DNA from: Devosia sp. | GTDB lineage: Bacteria; Pseudomonadota; Alphaproteobacteria; Rhizobiales; Devosiaceae | Assembly: GCF_030689745.1 (NCBI RefSeq) | Contig: NZ_JAUYGL010000154.1 | Coordinates: 1-36,210, forward strand | DNA length: 36,210 nucleotides | Reading direction: 5' to 3' | Shown here: positions 24,447-32,024 of the stretch, piece after piece | Layout: each line of letters starts with the position of its first letter | Numbering within the stretch: position 1 is the first letter of the stretch | Translations under genes and position numbers: made by a program | The notes under the pieces: generated by a model | Databases searched by the model: none | Told to the model about the DNA's origin: nothing | Seen by the model: only the letters and a program-made list of their open reading frames with translations

Positions 24447-25481
24447 TTAATTGGCAATGGTGACGCGCTGGCCTTTGCGCGCGCTCTCGATCGCGGCAAA
24501 GACCATGGCGAGGCTCTTGATATTGTCGCTGCCCACCGTTTCCGGCTGGCGGCCGGTTTCGATGGCGCTGAGAAATTCGGCGATGACGCTGGCATGACCA
24601 TGGGTCTGGTCAGCATCGGCCGGCGGGGGCACCTCGATGTCCACGAGGTCGCGGAAAAAGCCGCTCTCACCCGCCACGACACGGGCGGTAAAGCTCTCTT
24701 CGCCATCCCAGATCAGCGTGCCCTTGCTGCCGACGATGCGCCAGGCGCTTTCCCAACTGGTATGGGCGCCCTCGGCGGCCCAGGAGCCGCGATAGTTGAA
24801 CACGACATTGTCGTCGAACTCAAAGATCGCATTGGCGGCGGCGCCATGCCGATACCAGGAGTCAGGCGGATTGGTTTCGAGGCAATAGACTGCGCGCGGC
24901 GCCTTGCCGGCCATGAAGCGGGCCGCGTCCAGTGTATGGATGGCCATGTCGAGCAGGAGCACATTGTCCATGTCCTCGCGGAAGCCGCCAAAATGGGCGC
25001 CGATAAAGAAATCGCAGTTGAGGCTGGCCAGCTCGCCCAGGGCGCCGCTTTCGATAAGGCGGCGGATCCGGCGGACCCCGCCAATGAAGCGGCGGTTCTG
25101 CACCACGGCATGGATACGGCCGGCCGCTGCGGCCTGGGCGATCATCGCCTGGGCCGCCTCTAGGCTCGCCGCCATCGGCTTTTCGGTCAGCACATGGCAT
25201 CCATGGCTGAGGCCGGTGGCCACCACGTGCGGGCGCGCCGACGGCACGGCGACATCGAACAGCAGATCGGGGCTGGTCTGGGACAGGACGGCATCGAGGT
25301 CGGTGCCGACAATGGCACCCGACAGGCCGAATTCGGCGGCCCGGGCCGCAGCGGTTGCCGCATCGATGTCGACAAGGCCAACAACCTCGACCTGCCCCTT
25401 GAGCAGGGGATTGTCGGCCAGGGCGGACAGCCAGCCCCTGGACATGGCTCCGCAACCCACGAGCACGGCTTTCAACAGCAC
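24447..25481 (-). CDS. Gfo/Idh/MocA-family oxidoreductase
   Basis: NAD(P)-dependent sugar dehydrogenase-like enzyme, 344 residues. I start at GTG 25481, six bases after GGGGAGGA (25488-25495). TTG 25487 sits directly on that ribosome binding site and TTG 25475 is also possible. The Rossmann motif is VLVGCGAMSRGW at about residues 7-18. The family's E-K-P motif (HVLTEKPMA) is at 100-102. The C-terminal alpha/beta domain begins with VVQNRRFIGGVRRIRRLI. Family members oxidise hydroxyl groups of sugars, inositols and related compounds. It is the first gene of the leftward CUT1/GH127 operon and faces a LacI regulator across two operators, so it is probably strongly induced. Its product may be passed to the isomerase encoded next. 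Confidence 0.9.
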   Translation of the reverse strand: MLLKAVLVGCGAMSRGWLSALADNPLLKGQVEVVGLVDIDAATAAARAAEFGLSGAIVGTDLDAVLSQTSPDLLFDVAVPSARPHVVATGLSHGCHVLTEKPMAASLEAAQAMIAQAAAAGRIHAVVQNRRFIGGVRRIRRLIESGALGELASLNCDFFIGAHFGGFREDMDNVLLLDMAIHTLDAARFMAGKAPRAVYCLETNPPDSWYRHGAAANAIFEFDDNVVFNYRGSWAAEGAHTSWESAWRIVGSKGTLIWDGEESFTARVVAGESGFFRDLVDIEVPPPADADQTHGHASVIAEFLSAIETGRQPETVGSDNIKSLAMVFAAIESARKGQRVTIAN

Positions 25482-25538
25482 CAGCAATCCTCCCCGAACA
25501 GAGCAGCAACCGTCTTGAGCGGCTTGTCTGCATGTTCC

Positions 25539-25552
25539 CGTAAACGTTTACG
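25539..25552. promoter_or_regulatory. Perfect LacI-type operator CGTAAACGTTTACG
   Basis: A perfect 14-base palindrome with the central CpG typical of LacI/GalR-family operators. It lies 58 bp before the Gfo/Idh start and between divergent units. Its centre is exactly 52 bp from that of the similar site at 25591-25604. Confidence 0.85.
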
Positions 25553-25590
25553 ACGCTACAATTGGCGGTCAAAGCATGTCAAGAGTGCAC

Positions 25591-25604
25591 CGTAAACGTT
25601 TCTG
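25591..25604. promoter_or_regulatory. Second LacI-type operator
   Basis: CGTAAACGTTTCTG repeats the first operator with two changes in the right arm. It lies 33 bp before the ATG of the divergent LacI gene, so binding here would autoregulate that gene. The 52-bp centre spacing is close to five helical turns, which places both sites on the same face of the DNA. Confidence 0.8.
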
Positions 25605-25636
25605 GCACGATCGGCGTTAAACAGGTGGCAGCACCA

Positions 25637-26662
25637 ATGAAGGGCATCCGCAGGCTCGCGCAGCACCTCGACATCTCGATCGGCACGGTGTCGCGGGCGC
25701 TTAATGGCCGCTCCGATGTCAGCGAGGAGACGCGGCGACGGGTCATCGAGGCTGCAGCGGCGATGGGTTATGCGCCCAACCAGGCGGGGCGCAGCCTGCG
25801 CCAGGGCAATACCAATGCTGTCGGTTTCATGATCGAGCTGGGTTCGGACGCTAGCAGCAATAACGACAATTTCTTCCTGGGTGTGTTCGACGGCGTGCAG
25901 TCGGCCTTGGCGCGACACCATCTCGACCTTGTCGTGCTGCCCTGCGCCACCGACGAGGATCCAACCCAATATATGCAGCGCATGATCGCGCGGCACCTGG
26001 TGGATGCCATGATAATCTCCGCCACCCATCGCCGGGATACGCGCATCGACGTGCTGCAGGCGGCGCGCCTGCCCTTCATCACGCTGGGCCGCTCGGCCAC
26101 CGAGGGCGAACATCCCTGGATCGATCTCGATTTTGCCGGGGTCGCCCGGCGCGCGGTGGACCGGCTCGCCGCCGCCGGGCATCGCCGCATCGCGGTGGCC
26201 GTGCCCAGCAATGACATCAATTTGGGTTTCGTCTTTCTCGACAGCTACAAGAGCGCGTTGACGGCCAATGGCCTGCCCTTCGATCCCGCGCTGGTGTTCC
26301 GGGTCCCCTCGTCCGAGCAGGGCGGCTACCAGCTTGGGCATGACATCTGCGCTATGGGTGATCGTCCCAGCGCGGTGGTGCTCAACTATGAACTGCTGGC
26401 GCTGGGGCTTTATCGCCGCCTGGGGGAATCAGGGCTGACGCCCGGTCGTGACCTGGCGGTCATCGGCTTTCGCGAGGGGCCGGCCTCCCGCTTTCTGGCG
26501 CCTACGCTGACCTGTTTCAGGCTGTCGCTGCGCGATCTGGGTATTGCGTTGGGCGAGGCGCTGCTGGCCTCGATGCCGGCTTATGCCGAGGTGTACCCGC
26601 AGGGCATCGTGCGCCGCATCTGGCCGATGGAGCTGGTGCCGGGCGAAAGCGATCGCGCATAG
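25637..26662 (+). CDS. LacI-family transcriptional regulator
   Basis: Repressor of 341 residues from ATG 25637, with AGGTGG (25623-25628) eight bases upstream. The open frame reaches back to 25562, but that part runs through an operator and lacks similarity. The helix-turn-helix starts almost at the N-terminus: IRRLAQHLDISIGTVSRALN at about residues 4-23, then the hinge MGYAPNQAGRSL. The effector domain ends less typically: the usual CANDxxA segment is replaced by PSAVVLNYELLALGLYRRL, followed by LAVIGFREGPASRFLAPTL. It is divergent from the CUT1/GH127 operon, and the two AAACGTTT operators between them are almost certainly its targets. It should control its own gene and the leftward operon. 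Confidence 0.93.
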   Translation: MKGIRRLAQHLDISIGTVSRALNGRSDVSEETRRRVIEAAAAMGYAPNQAGRSLRQGNTNAVGFMIELGSDASSNNDNFFLGVFDGVQSALARHHLDLVVLPCATDEDPTQYMQRMIARHLVDAMIISATHRRDTRIDVLQAARLPFITLGRSATEGEHPWIDLDFAGVARRAVDRLAAAGHRRIAVAVPSNDINLGFVFLDSYKSALTANGLPFDPALVFRVPSSEQGGYQLGHDICAMGDRPSAVVLNYELLALGLYRRLGESGLTPGRDLAVIGFREGPASRFLAPTLTCFRLSLRDLGIALGEALLASMPAYAEVYPQGIVRRIWPMELVPGESDRA

Positions 26663-27018
26663 TCCAGGACTGCTTTCTGCGACAGACTCGGCTCTTTCGT
26701 GTGCAGTTTGCCCCGTCCCTACGTTGCTGGCATTCAAGGAGCAAACAGAGCCAATGGCGCGTCTGGCACCATCGACCAGAGACGCGACCGAGCACGTGTT
26801 GTTAGTGAAATCATCCCGCAATCGACACATTGCATTGAGGATCTGGAAGCAACCATTCTACTCCCGCCGATTTAGGGCGACAATATCGGCTGCCGTACTC
26901 GCGGCAAGCGACCACTACGGGCGCAGAAGTGCCGTGCCGGTGGTTGTGTCTCAGCAAGAACTGTCGGCGGTGAGGGATCAGAATGGGGAAGGTGCAGTGT
27001 TCACTACAACCTGCCTCC
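26663..27018. other. Gene-free stretch after the LacI gene
   Basis: No recognisable protein on either strand. A plus-strand open frame (26544-27116) crosses the LacI stop in another frame and has no family features. No terminator is obvious after 26662. The stretch merges into a run of decayed minus-strand genes to its right. Confidence 0.4.
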
Positions 27019-27258
27019 TCATTGCATCAACGCCACGACGCGATCGTAGGCGCTGGAAAAACCAGTCAGCGAAACGGAGAGCGTCATTTCCTGTCTGCCA
27101 TCGGCGGTGGCATTGATATTTAGAACGTTGCCGCTCTTGAGGCTTTCCACTGTGAGGGCGTCGAAAGCGATGTCGACGAGGCAACCGCCAGGAAGGCAGG
27201 TGCGGAACGGCTGCATCGAGCCGGCTTCGCCTTGAGCGGAGAAATGATCCGACGTTTG
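27019..27258 (-). pseudogene. Remnant of an invasion-associated locus B (IalB) family protein
   Basis: The minus strand encodes the last about 80 residues of an IalB-type protein. FSAQGEAGSMQPFRTC is followed by LPGGCLVDIAFDALTVESLK, then VLNINATADGRQEMTLSVSL and TGFSSAYDRVVALMQ. The two cysteines around L-P-G-G and the SL-x-GF-x-x-A-x-D-R ending are typical of the family. Full-length members have about 170-220 residues and a signal peptide; both the signal peptide and the first half are missing. Upstream the frame runs into a 9-G homopolymer and then into unrelated sequence that ends in the terminator of another remnant. IalB proteins are periplasmic or outer-membrane-associated proteins of alphaproteobacteria. 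The fragment is very probably not expressed. Confidence 0.75.
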
Positions 27259-27266
27259 GGGGGGGG
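27258..27266. repeat. Nine-G homopolymer tract
   Basis: Nine consecutive G residues (C on the coding minus strand) mark the upstream edge of the IalB-like fragment. A short minus-strand frame beginning with ATG at 27286 runs into the tract one frame off from the IalB frame. Losing one base or gaining two would join them. Confidence 0.85.
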
Positions 27267-27286
27267 AGTGGCATCAAGCGATCCAT

Positions 27287-27324
27287 CGTTGAAAAAATGG
27301 CCGTCGCCGGGAAAGACGACGGCC
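27287..27324 (-). terminator. Rho-independent terminator, minus strand
   Basis: Read on the minus strand, GGCCGTCG pairs with CGACGGCC over 8 bp around a 10-base loop, and ATTTTTTC follows directly (plus-strand arms 27299-27306 and 27317-27324, A-tract 27291-27297). It lies about 60 bp after the stop of the autotransporter remnant and was presumably its terminator. It is the clearest classical terminator in the window. Confidence 0.75.
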
Positions 27325-27386
27325 GATCCGTATAATCTGGCTGCTATCGCGTGGACCGGGCGCCGATAGGCCGGGTCATCCCACCC

Positions 27387-27545
27387 TTAGAAGCGAATGT
27401 TGAAACCCGCTTTGGCGCTGTGCTCAGCAAGGCCGGAGCCAAGCTGGCCGTTGTAGCTGAGGCCCAAGGTCGCGCTATCGGTGAGGTTCACGTTGAACCC
27501 GGCGCTGCCGAGTTGTAGATTGGAACCCATGCTCTCGATCATTTC
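27387..27545 (-). pseudogene. Remnant of an autotransporter beta-barrel C-terminus
   Basis: The minus-strand frame ending at TAA 27387-27389 reads LQLGSAGFNVNLTDSATLGL, SYNGQLGSGLAEHSAKAGFN and a final I-R-F. Alternating hydrophobic/polar strands, the L-G-L-S-Y-N-G-Q pattern, a short turn and a C-terminal Phe are the hallmark of the last strands of an autotransporter barrel domain, where the terminal Phe is the BAM-complex signal. Only about 45 residues are convincing; a whole barrel needs about 260 and the passenger much more. Sequence further upstream stays open but no longer resembles the family. A terminator follows. The gene was truncated from its 5' side. Confidence 0.75.
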
Positions 27546-27690
27546 GAGAAAGCGACTAAACTTCGTGAAATGACCAGTTCTGGGCGATAGGCAATGTCCG
27601 TTCTCAGGATCCTCGCCTTCAGTGGTAAATGCCTAGAAGGGGATCGGAACCTGGCGACCCTAGTGCTCAAATGCAACCGACCCAGATCGT

Positions 27691-28072
27691 TTAGTTTTGC
27701 GAAGCCAGCGGGCGCCCTTTTGAGCTTTTGCCAACGCTGTCGCAGCCGTCATGGTCTCGGACTGCTGCAGCGTCAGAGAGCGCGAAAGTAGGCCGAGCTC
27801 GGCGGCGTGGCGAGATGGCTCGCCATGCCAGCCCAAGTTCCATTGGCCATCAAGCTATCAAAATGAGCGCTGTGCCTCTCCTGACTTTCCCAAGTCTCGA
27901 CCAAAGTGAAGTGGCAGGGGCCTTGCACATCCTGCATGACAGAAACGGCCATGCAGCCGGGCGTGTTGGGTATCCGCCACAGCAGCGGAGGGGGTTCAGG
28001 GAAGGCAGCAATCTCAGCATGATGGATGACCGGACACTGCTCGGCGTATGTCTTGTCGGTTCCACGGGGCGA
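27691..28072 (-). pseudogene. Remnant of an antibiotic-biosynthesis-monooxygenase-like protein
   Basis: A minus-strand frame between stops (TGA at 28073-28075 and TAA at 27691-27693) contains WRIPNTPGCMAVSVMQDVQG, then PCHFTLVETWESQERHSAHF and DSLMANGTWAGMASHL. The P-G-C-x-x-x-x-V segment followed by F-x-L-x-E-x-W-x-x-x-x-x-x-x-H is the pattern of the dimeric alpha/beta-barrel (ABM) fold, a roughly 100-residue domain found in quinol monooxygenases and heme-degrading relatives. There is no plausible start codon with a ribosome binding site, the first strand of the domain is missing, and the tail after SSAYFRAL has odd composition. I read it as decayed. An intact small protein with an unusual start is less likely. 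Confidence 0.55.
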
Positions 28073-28085
28073 TCAAAGGGATGGT

Positions 28086-28111
28086 GGGGTCAACCTCCCT
28101 CGGCTGACCCC
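28086..28111. promoter_or_regulatory. Hairpin 3' of the GH42 gene
   Basis: GGGGTCA (28086-28092) pairs with TGACCCC (28105-28111), extended inward by two further G-C pairs after a mismatch. It lies downstream of the GH42 stop in the direction of transcription, beyond a second hairpin, and has no T-tract. Confidence 0.4.
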
Positions 28112-28123
28112 CTGCCCTTCGGA

Positions 28124-28161
28124 CCTGTCGCGCGGGTAGATGGCCTCACGAGCGCGACAGG
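28124..28161 (-). terminator. 10-bp hairpin directly after the GH42 gene
   Basis: CCTGTCGCGC (28124-28133) and GCGCGACAGG (28152-28161) are perfect complements around an 18-base loop, starting six bases after the GH42 stop. No T-tract follows, so it may protect the 3' end of the operon mRNA or mark Rho-dependent termination together with the next hairpin. Confidence 0.55.
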
Positions 28162-28166
28162 CGTTC

Positions 28167-30278
28167 CTATCGGACGAGTTGGATAACCAGCGCGTCACGG
28201 GGTGGAACGGTGACCGTGGAGTTCACCACCGCACTATTCTTGCCGGACCAGAAAATTGCCCCCAGTGTCGGTGATTGGTCGGACACAGACACAACGGCCT
28301 GCTGCGTCTGTCGTGTCGGATTAAGCACCCAAAGGACATTGCCGTTCGGGCCTTGATGCAAACGGGCCTGCATCACCCGATTGGAGAGCCGAACCTGTTG
28401 CACGTTCCCGGTCCACTCAAAGATCGCGGCGAAGAATGCCAGGTTGTCGGCATTGCTCTGCTTGAAATAGGCGATGCCGGGATTGGTACCAACCAAAATG
28501 GTTCGGCCCTTGCCAAACTGGTTCTCGACCACCGCTTGTCGCCCATCGGCAAAGGCTCCGCGCGATGTTCCAGTGGTAGGGTGGTAGGATTGCAGAAATC
28601 CGCCACCCCTGACCGGCTTGCCATCAAAATCGAAGGCGATGCGATCGCCGATATCGGGCATGAATTCGACGTCCTCCTCGCGGACCCCGAACACCGCGTC
28701 GAGACCGTTATGGGGCTGGACCACGCCGACCTTGCCGCGGTCGCCGAAATAACCAGGCGTCGCCTCCGAGATCAATGTGCCACCATTCTTGACCCAGCCG
28801 GCAAGGGCTCCGGCATGGTCCGCCGTGAGCATGATCGGATAGGGTGCATAGATGGTGTCGTAGTCAGCCAGATGATCGATGTGCACCCAATCGGCCTGAA
28901 TGCCATTGTCGAAGAAGCCGCGATAGGCGCCCCACATGGCCTCGCGGTAGGTTTCGGGCTTGTGCTTGTGGTTGAGCAGGTAGTCCCATGCCTGGGCTTC
29001 GGGAATGACCAGGATGCCGATATCGCCCCTGACCGGCCTGGCCTCGAACAACGCCTGCTGCTCGGGGGCATTGGCCCACTTGCCGATGCTGCTGGCCATA
29101 TCGGAGCGCGGCGTGCGCGAACCATCCATGCCGTAGGAGCCAAAGGCGCCAAATAGCGGGCCATCGAGCAGCGGGCGATAGCGCAGGTTGAGCACACCGG
29201 TGGCGCCGGCGGCAAAGGATGTCATGGTGAGGATGCGGATGTCCTCGGGCTCCATGACGCGGCCATCATCCTTGTCGCGACCGAGCACTTGCGGCTGCAG
29301 CCAGAGCGGCCCACCGGGACGCTCGGCATGCCACCACTTCTTGCCGCGCGCGGCGGCGCGGGTCAGATCGGGACCGAAGAAATTCTGCCAGGGTTTGAAG
29401 CCGCGCCGGCTTGGCACCCAGGTGAGGCCATAGAGTTCGACCTTGGAGGCGGCGAGCCAATCGTCCGAGCCATTGGCAGCCATATTGGGGATGGCGCCGC
29501 CGACGCCATGGGCGGCGATCATGCAGTCTTGATCCACCGCGCGTATGGTGTCGATCTTGAATTGCATCTGGTCATAGTAATTCTGCCGCTTGAATTCGAG
29601 CCAGTCGAGATTTTGCGGATAGGCCGCCGTTTCGGCAGGGGGATCGATATCGTCCCATTCAGCATAGGAATAGCGATACCAGGCCTCGGCCAAGGCATCG
29701 AGATCACCATATTTGGCCTGCAGCCACAGGCGGAAGTCGGCTTTCATATAGGTGGAGAAGTCGACATCCTCGGCGTAATTGACTTCGTTCCATACGTCGT
29801 AGCCCAGCAGGGCCGGATGGCCCTTGTAGCGGGTGGCAAGCGCCTTGAGGAAGGCTTCGACAGCGTCCTTGACCTCGGGGGCATTCATGGTGAGGGAGCC
29901 GGCGCCGCCACCATTATTGGTGAAACCACCCGTAGCCGCGCTGACGCCCATATTGGCCGTCATGGGGCGGCCATCGGCGCGCAATTGGCGGGCATGAGCG
30001 AATTTTCGATAGGCCCAGTCAGGCACGGTATGGGTCAGTTCGGCAATGACGGTCTTGATGCCGTGCTTGGCGGCCAGGTCCATCTGGCGATCATAATCGT
30101 CCCAATCATAGTGGCCAGGCTTGCGCTCAATGGCCGCCCACATGAACCAGTGGCGGAACACATTGAGCCCGTCTTCGGCGGCAATACCATAATCGCGCGC
30201 CCAGTCCTGCTTGGGGGGATTGGACTTGCGAAAATAGACGGCGCCGAAGGGAGACTGCGGAAGCTTGTCGAGTGGCAT
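28167..30278 (-). CDS. GH42-family beta-galactosidase
   Basis: Glycoside hydrolase of 703 residues, family GH42 with its usual domain order: TIM barrel (about 1-400), trimerisation domain (about 400-620, beginning near IGILVIPEAQAWDYL) and a small C-terminal beta domain. The acid/base is Glu165 in YDVWNEVNY, and the nucleophile is probably Glu319 in WWHAERPGGP, close to the positions known from Thermus A4 beta-galactosidase (141 and 312). No signal peptide is present, so it is cytoplasmic. AGGAA lies about seven bases before the ATG. It is the last gene of the PepT-transporter operon, 73 bp after the GarR-like gene. GH42 enzymes split beta-galactosides of plant origin, and some act on alpha-L-arabinosides. 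Its position suggests that it cleaves oligosaccharides brought in by the transporter encoded upstream. Confidence 0.92.
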   Translation of the reverse strand: MPLDKLPQSPFGAVYFRKSNPPKQDWARDYGIAAEDGLNVFRHWFMWAAIERKPGHYDWDDYDRQMDLAAKHGIKTVIAELTHTVPDWAYRKFAHARQLRADGRPMTANMGVSAATGGFTNNGGGAGSLTMNAPEVKDAVEAFLKALATRYKGHPALLGYDVWNEVNYAEDVDFSTYMKADFRLWLQAKYGDLDALAEAWYRYSYAEWDDIDPPAETAAYPQNLDWLEFKRQNYYDQMQFKIDTIRAVDQDCMIAAHGVGGAIPNMAANGSDDWLAASKVELYGLTWVPSRRGFKPWQNFFGPDLTRAAARGKKWWHAERPGGPLWLQPQVLGRDKDDGRVMEPEDIRILTMTSFAAGATGVLNLRYRPLLDGPLFGAFGSYGMDGSRTPRSDMASSIGKWANAPEQQALFEARPVRGDIGILVIPEAQAWDYLLNHKHKPETYREAMWGAYRGFFDNGIQADWVHIDHLADYDTIYAPYPIMLTADHAGALAGWVKNGGTLISEATPGYFGDRGKVGVVQPHNGLDAVFGVREEDVEFMPDIGDRIAFDFDGKPVRGGGFLQSYHPTTGTSRGAFADGRQAVVENQFGKGRTILVGTNPGIAYFKQSNADNLAFFAAIFEWTGNVQQVRLSNRVMQARLHQGPNGNVLWVLNPTRQTQQAVVSVSDQSPTLGAIFWSGKNSAVVNSTVTVPPRDALVIQLVR

Positions 30279-30351
30279 GGGGCGTTCCTGGGCAAAGCAA
30301 TGGCGTTCGGCGCGGCGGCGCCGTCGGAAATCGGGGTGAACGGGTGCGGAA

Positions 30352-31227
30352 CTAGCCGGGATCGCCAGCCAGCGCCTCCAGGGTCTGAATCAGGGCAGAA
30401 TGATCCCGGTCGCCGTCGCCGCGGGCGATGGCCGCGTTCATCAATTGCTGTGTTGCGGCAGCATTGGGCAGGGCGATGTTGAGTGCCTTGGCAGCATCAA
30501 TGGCCAGGGACAGGTCCTTGCGGTGCAGCCTTATGCGGAAACCGGGATCGAAAGTGCGCTTGACCATGCGCTCGCCATGCACCTCGAGCACGCGCGAAGC
30601 GGCAAAGCCCCCCATCAGCGCTTCGCGGACCTTGGCGGTGTCGGCTCCGGCCTTGCTGGCAAACAGCAGGGCTTCGGCGACGGCTGCGATATTGAGGCCG
30701 ACAATGATCTGGTTGGCTACCTTGGCCGTCTGGCCATCGCCATTGTCGCCGACCAGGGTGATGTTCTTGCCCATCAATTGGAGCAGGGGAAGCGCCTTGT
30801 CGAAGACGGCTCGCTTGCCACCGACCATGATGGTTAGCGCCGCATTTTTCGCGCCGACATCGCCGCCCGAAACCGGCGCGTCGAGATAATCGCAACCCAA
30901 AGCCTCGATGCGTCCGGCAAAGTCCTTGGTGGCCACCGGCGAGATGGAACTCATGTCGATGACCAGCTTGCCGCGCGACAGACCCTCGGCGACGCCATCA
31001 GGCCCGAACAGTACGGTCTCCACATCGGGGGTGTCGGGCAGCATCAGGATAATCACATCGCTGGCTTCGGCCACTGCCCTGGCGCTGCCCAGCGCCTTGC
31101 CGCCTTGCTCGACCAGATGCCGGGATGGGTCCTTCACCCGATGCAGGGCGAGCGTGTGGCCGGCTGCGATCAGGTGTTCCGCCATCGGGCGGCCCATGAC
31201 ACCGAGGCCGATAAATCCGATATTCAT
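30352..31227 (-). CDS. garR: 2-hydroxy-3-oxopropionate (tartronate semialdehyde) reductase-like dehydrogenase
   Basis: Beta-hydroxyacid dehydrogenase of 291 residues. The N-terminal Rossmann domain starts at once with IGFIGLGVMGRPMAEHL (residues 3-19). The substrate loop DAPVSGGDVGA is at about 116-126. The catalytic lysine is Lys169 in GQTAKVANQI, the G-x-x-x-K-x-x-N family motif. The all-helical C-terminal half ends near DHSALIQTLEALAG, as in GarR/GlxR enzymes that reduce tartronate semialdehyde to D-glycerate. The gene follows hydroxypyruvate isomerase by 10 bases, the classical partner that makes tartronate semialdehyde, which supports the assignment. L-threonate dehydrogenase (LtnD, partner OtnI) and 3-hydroxyisobutyrate dehydrogenase are the main alternatives in this family. 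The symbol is given by similarity. Confidence 0.82.
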   Translation of the reverse strand: MNIGFIGLGVMGRPMAEHLIAAGHTLALHRVKDPSRHLVEQGGKALGSARAVAEASDVIILMLPDTPDVETVLFGPDGVAEGLSRGKLVIDMSSISPVATKDFAGRIEALGCDYLDAPVSGGDVGAKNAALTIMVGGKRAVFDKALPLLQLMGKNITLVGDNGDGQTAKVANQIIVGLNIAAVAEALLFASKAGADTAKVREALMGGFAASRVLEVHGERMVKRTFDPGFRIRLHRKDLSLAIDAAKALNIALPNAAATQQLMNAAIARGDGDRDHSALIQTLEALAGDPG

Positions 31228-31237
31228 GGAGTGCTCC

Positions 31238-32014
31238 TCACAGATAGGGTTTCATCCAGCCCAGCCCGGCCGTGGTGCCGGATCGGGGCTTGTATTCGCA
31301 GCCGATCCAGCCGTCATAGCCAAGCCGGTCGAGTTCTGAAAAAACGAAGGGGTAGTTGATCTCGCCGGTACCGGGCTCGTGACGGCCAGGATTGTCGGCG
31401 ATCTGCACATGGCCGATGCGGTCCTTGAGGCGGGCATAGGTTGGGATCAGATCACCCTGCATGACCTGGGTATGATAGATGTCGTACTGGATGAGCAGAT
31501 TGTCCGACCCGACGGCATCAAGCAGGCGCTCGGCGTGATCGGTCGTCGAAACATGAAAACCGGCAATATCGCGCAGATTGATCGGCTCCAGCAGCAGTGT
31601 GATGCCAGCATCGGCAAGGCGCGGCGCGGCGTATTTCAGATTGTCGATAAGGATGGCGTCGCGGTCCTCGACGCTGGTGCCAGCTTGGGCAATGCCCGCC
31701 AGGCAGTTGATCCTGGTGCAGCCCAGCGCCTGACCATAGCGGATCGCTGTCATCACCCCGGCCTGAAACTCGGCCACGCGATCGCCATGGCAGCCGATAC
31801 CGCGCTCGCCCGCATCCCAATTGCCGGCGGGCAGGTTGAACAGCGCCTGAGTCAGCCCATGGGTGTTGAGCGCTGCGGCGACCTCTGCGGCTGGTAAATC
31901 ATAGGGACCGACATATTCCACGGCTTGAAAGCCGTCTTTTGCGGCAGCGGCAAAGCGGTCCAGAAAGGGCAGGTCGGCATAAAGAAAGGAAATATTGGCG
32001 GAGAATTTTGGCAT
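31238..32014 (-). CDS. hyi: Hydroxypyruvate isomerase-family protein
   Basis: TIM-barrel isomerase of 258 residues, AP_endonuc_2 superfamily. Hallmarks of Hyi are FSANISFLYADLPFLDRF at the N-terminus, the ALFNLPAGNWDAGERGIGC loop, catalytic Glu143 in LLEPINLRDIAGF, DIYHTQVMQGDL, and the second catalytic Glu239 in CEYKPRSGT. The two acids match those of E. coli Hyi in position. Hyi interconverts hydroxypyruvate and tartronate semialdehyde, which the next gene product can reduce to D-glycerate. The related 2-oxo-tetronate isomerase OtnI is an alternative. The gene lies inside an oligosaccharide operon rather than in a glyoxylate (gcl) operon, which is unusual. Gap to the upstream ATPase gene: 10 bases. 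Confidence 0.85.
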   Translation of the reverse strand: MPKFSANISFLYADLPFLDRFAAAAKDGFQAVEYVGPYDLPAAEVAAALNTHGLTQALFNLPAGNWDAGERGIGCHGDRVAEFQAGVMTAIRYGQALGCTRINCLAGIAQAGTSVEDRDAILIDNLKYAAPRLADAGITLLLEPINLRDIAGFHVSTTDHAERLLDAVGSDNLLIQYDIYHTQVMQGDLIPTYARLKDRIGHVQIADNPGRHEPGTGEINYPFVFSELDRLGYDGWIGCEYKPRSGTTAGLGWMKPYL

Positions 32015-32024
32015 TGGACTATCC

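Noticed and set aside
26544..27116. Plus-strand open frame after the LacI gene
   Set aside because: It starts inside the LacI gene in another frame and overlaps the IalB remnant; no motif or ribosome binding site.
29289..30482. Plus-strand open frame of 397 codons opposite the GH42 gene
   Set aside because: Antisense to a gene with both catalytic glutamates in place; Gly/Ile-rich reverse-frame composition.
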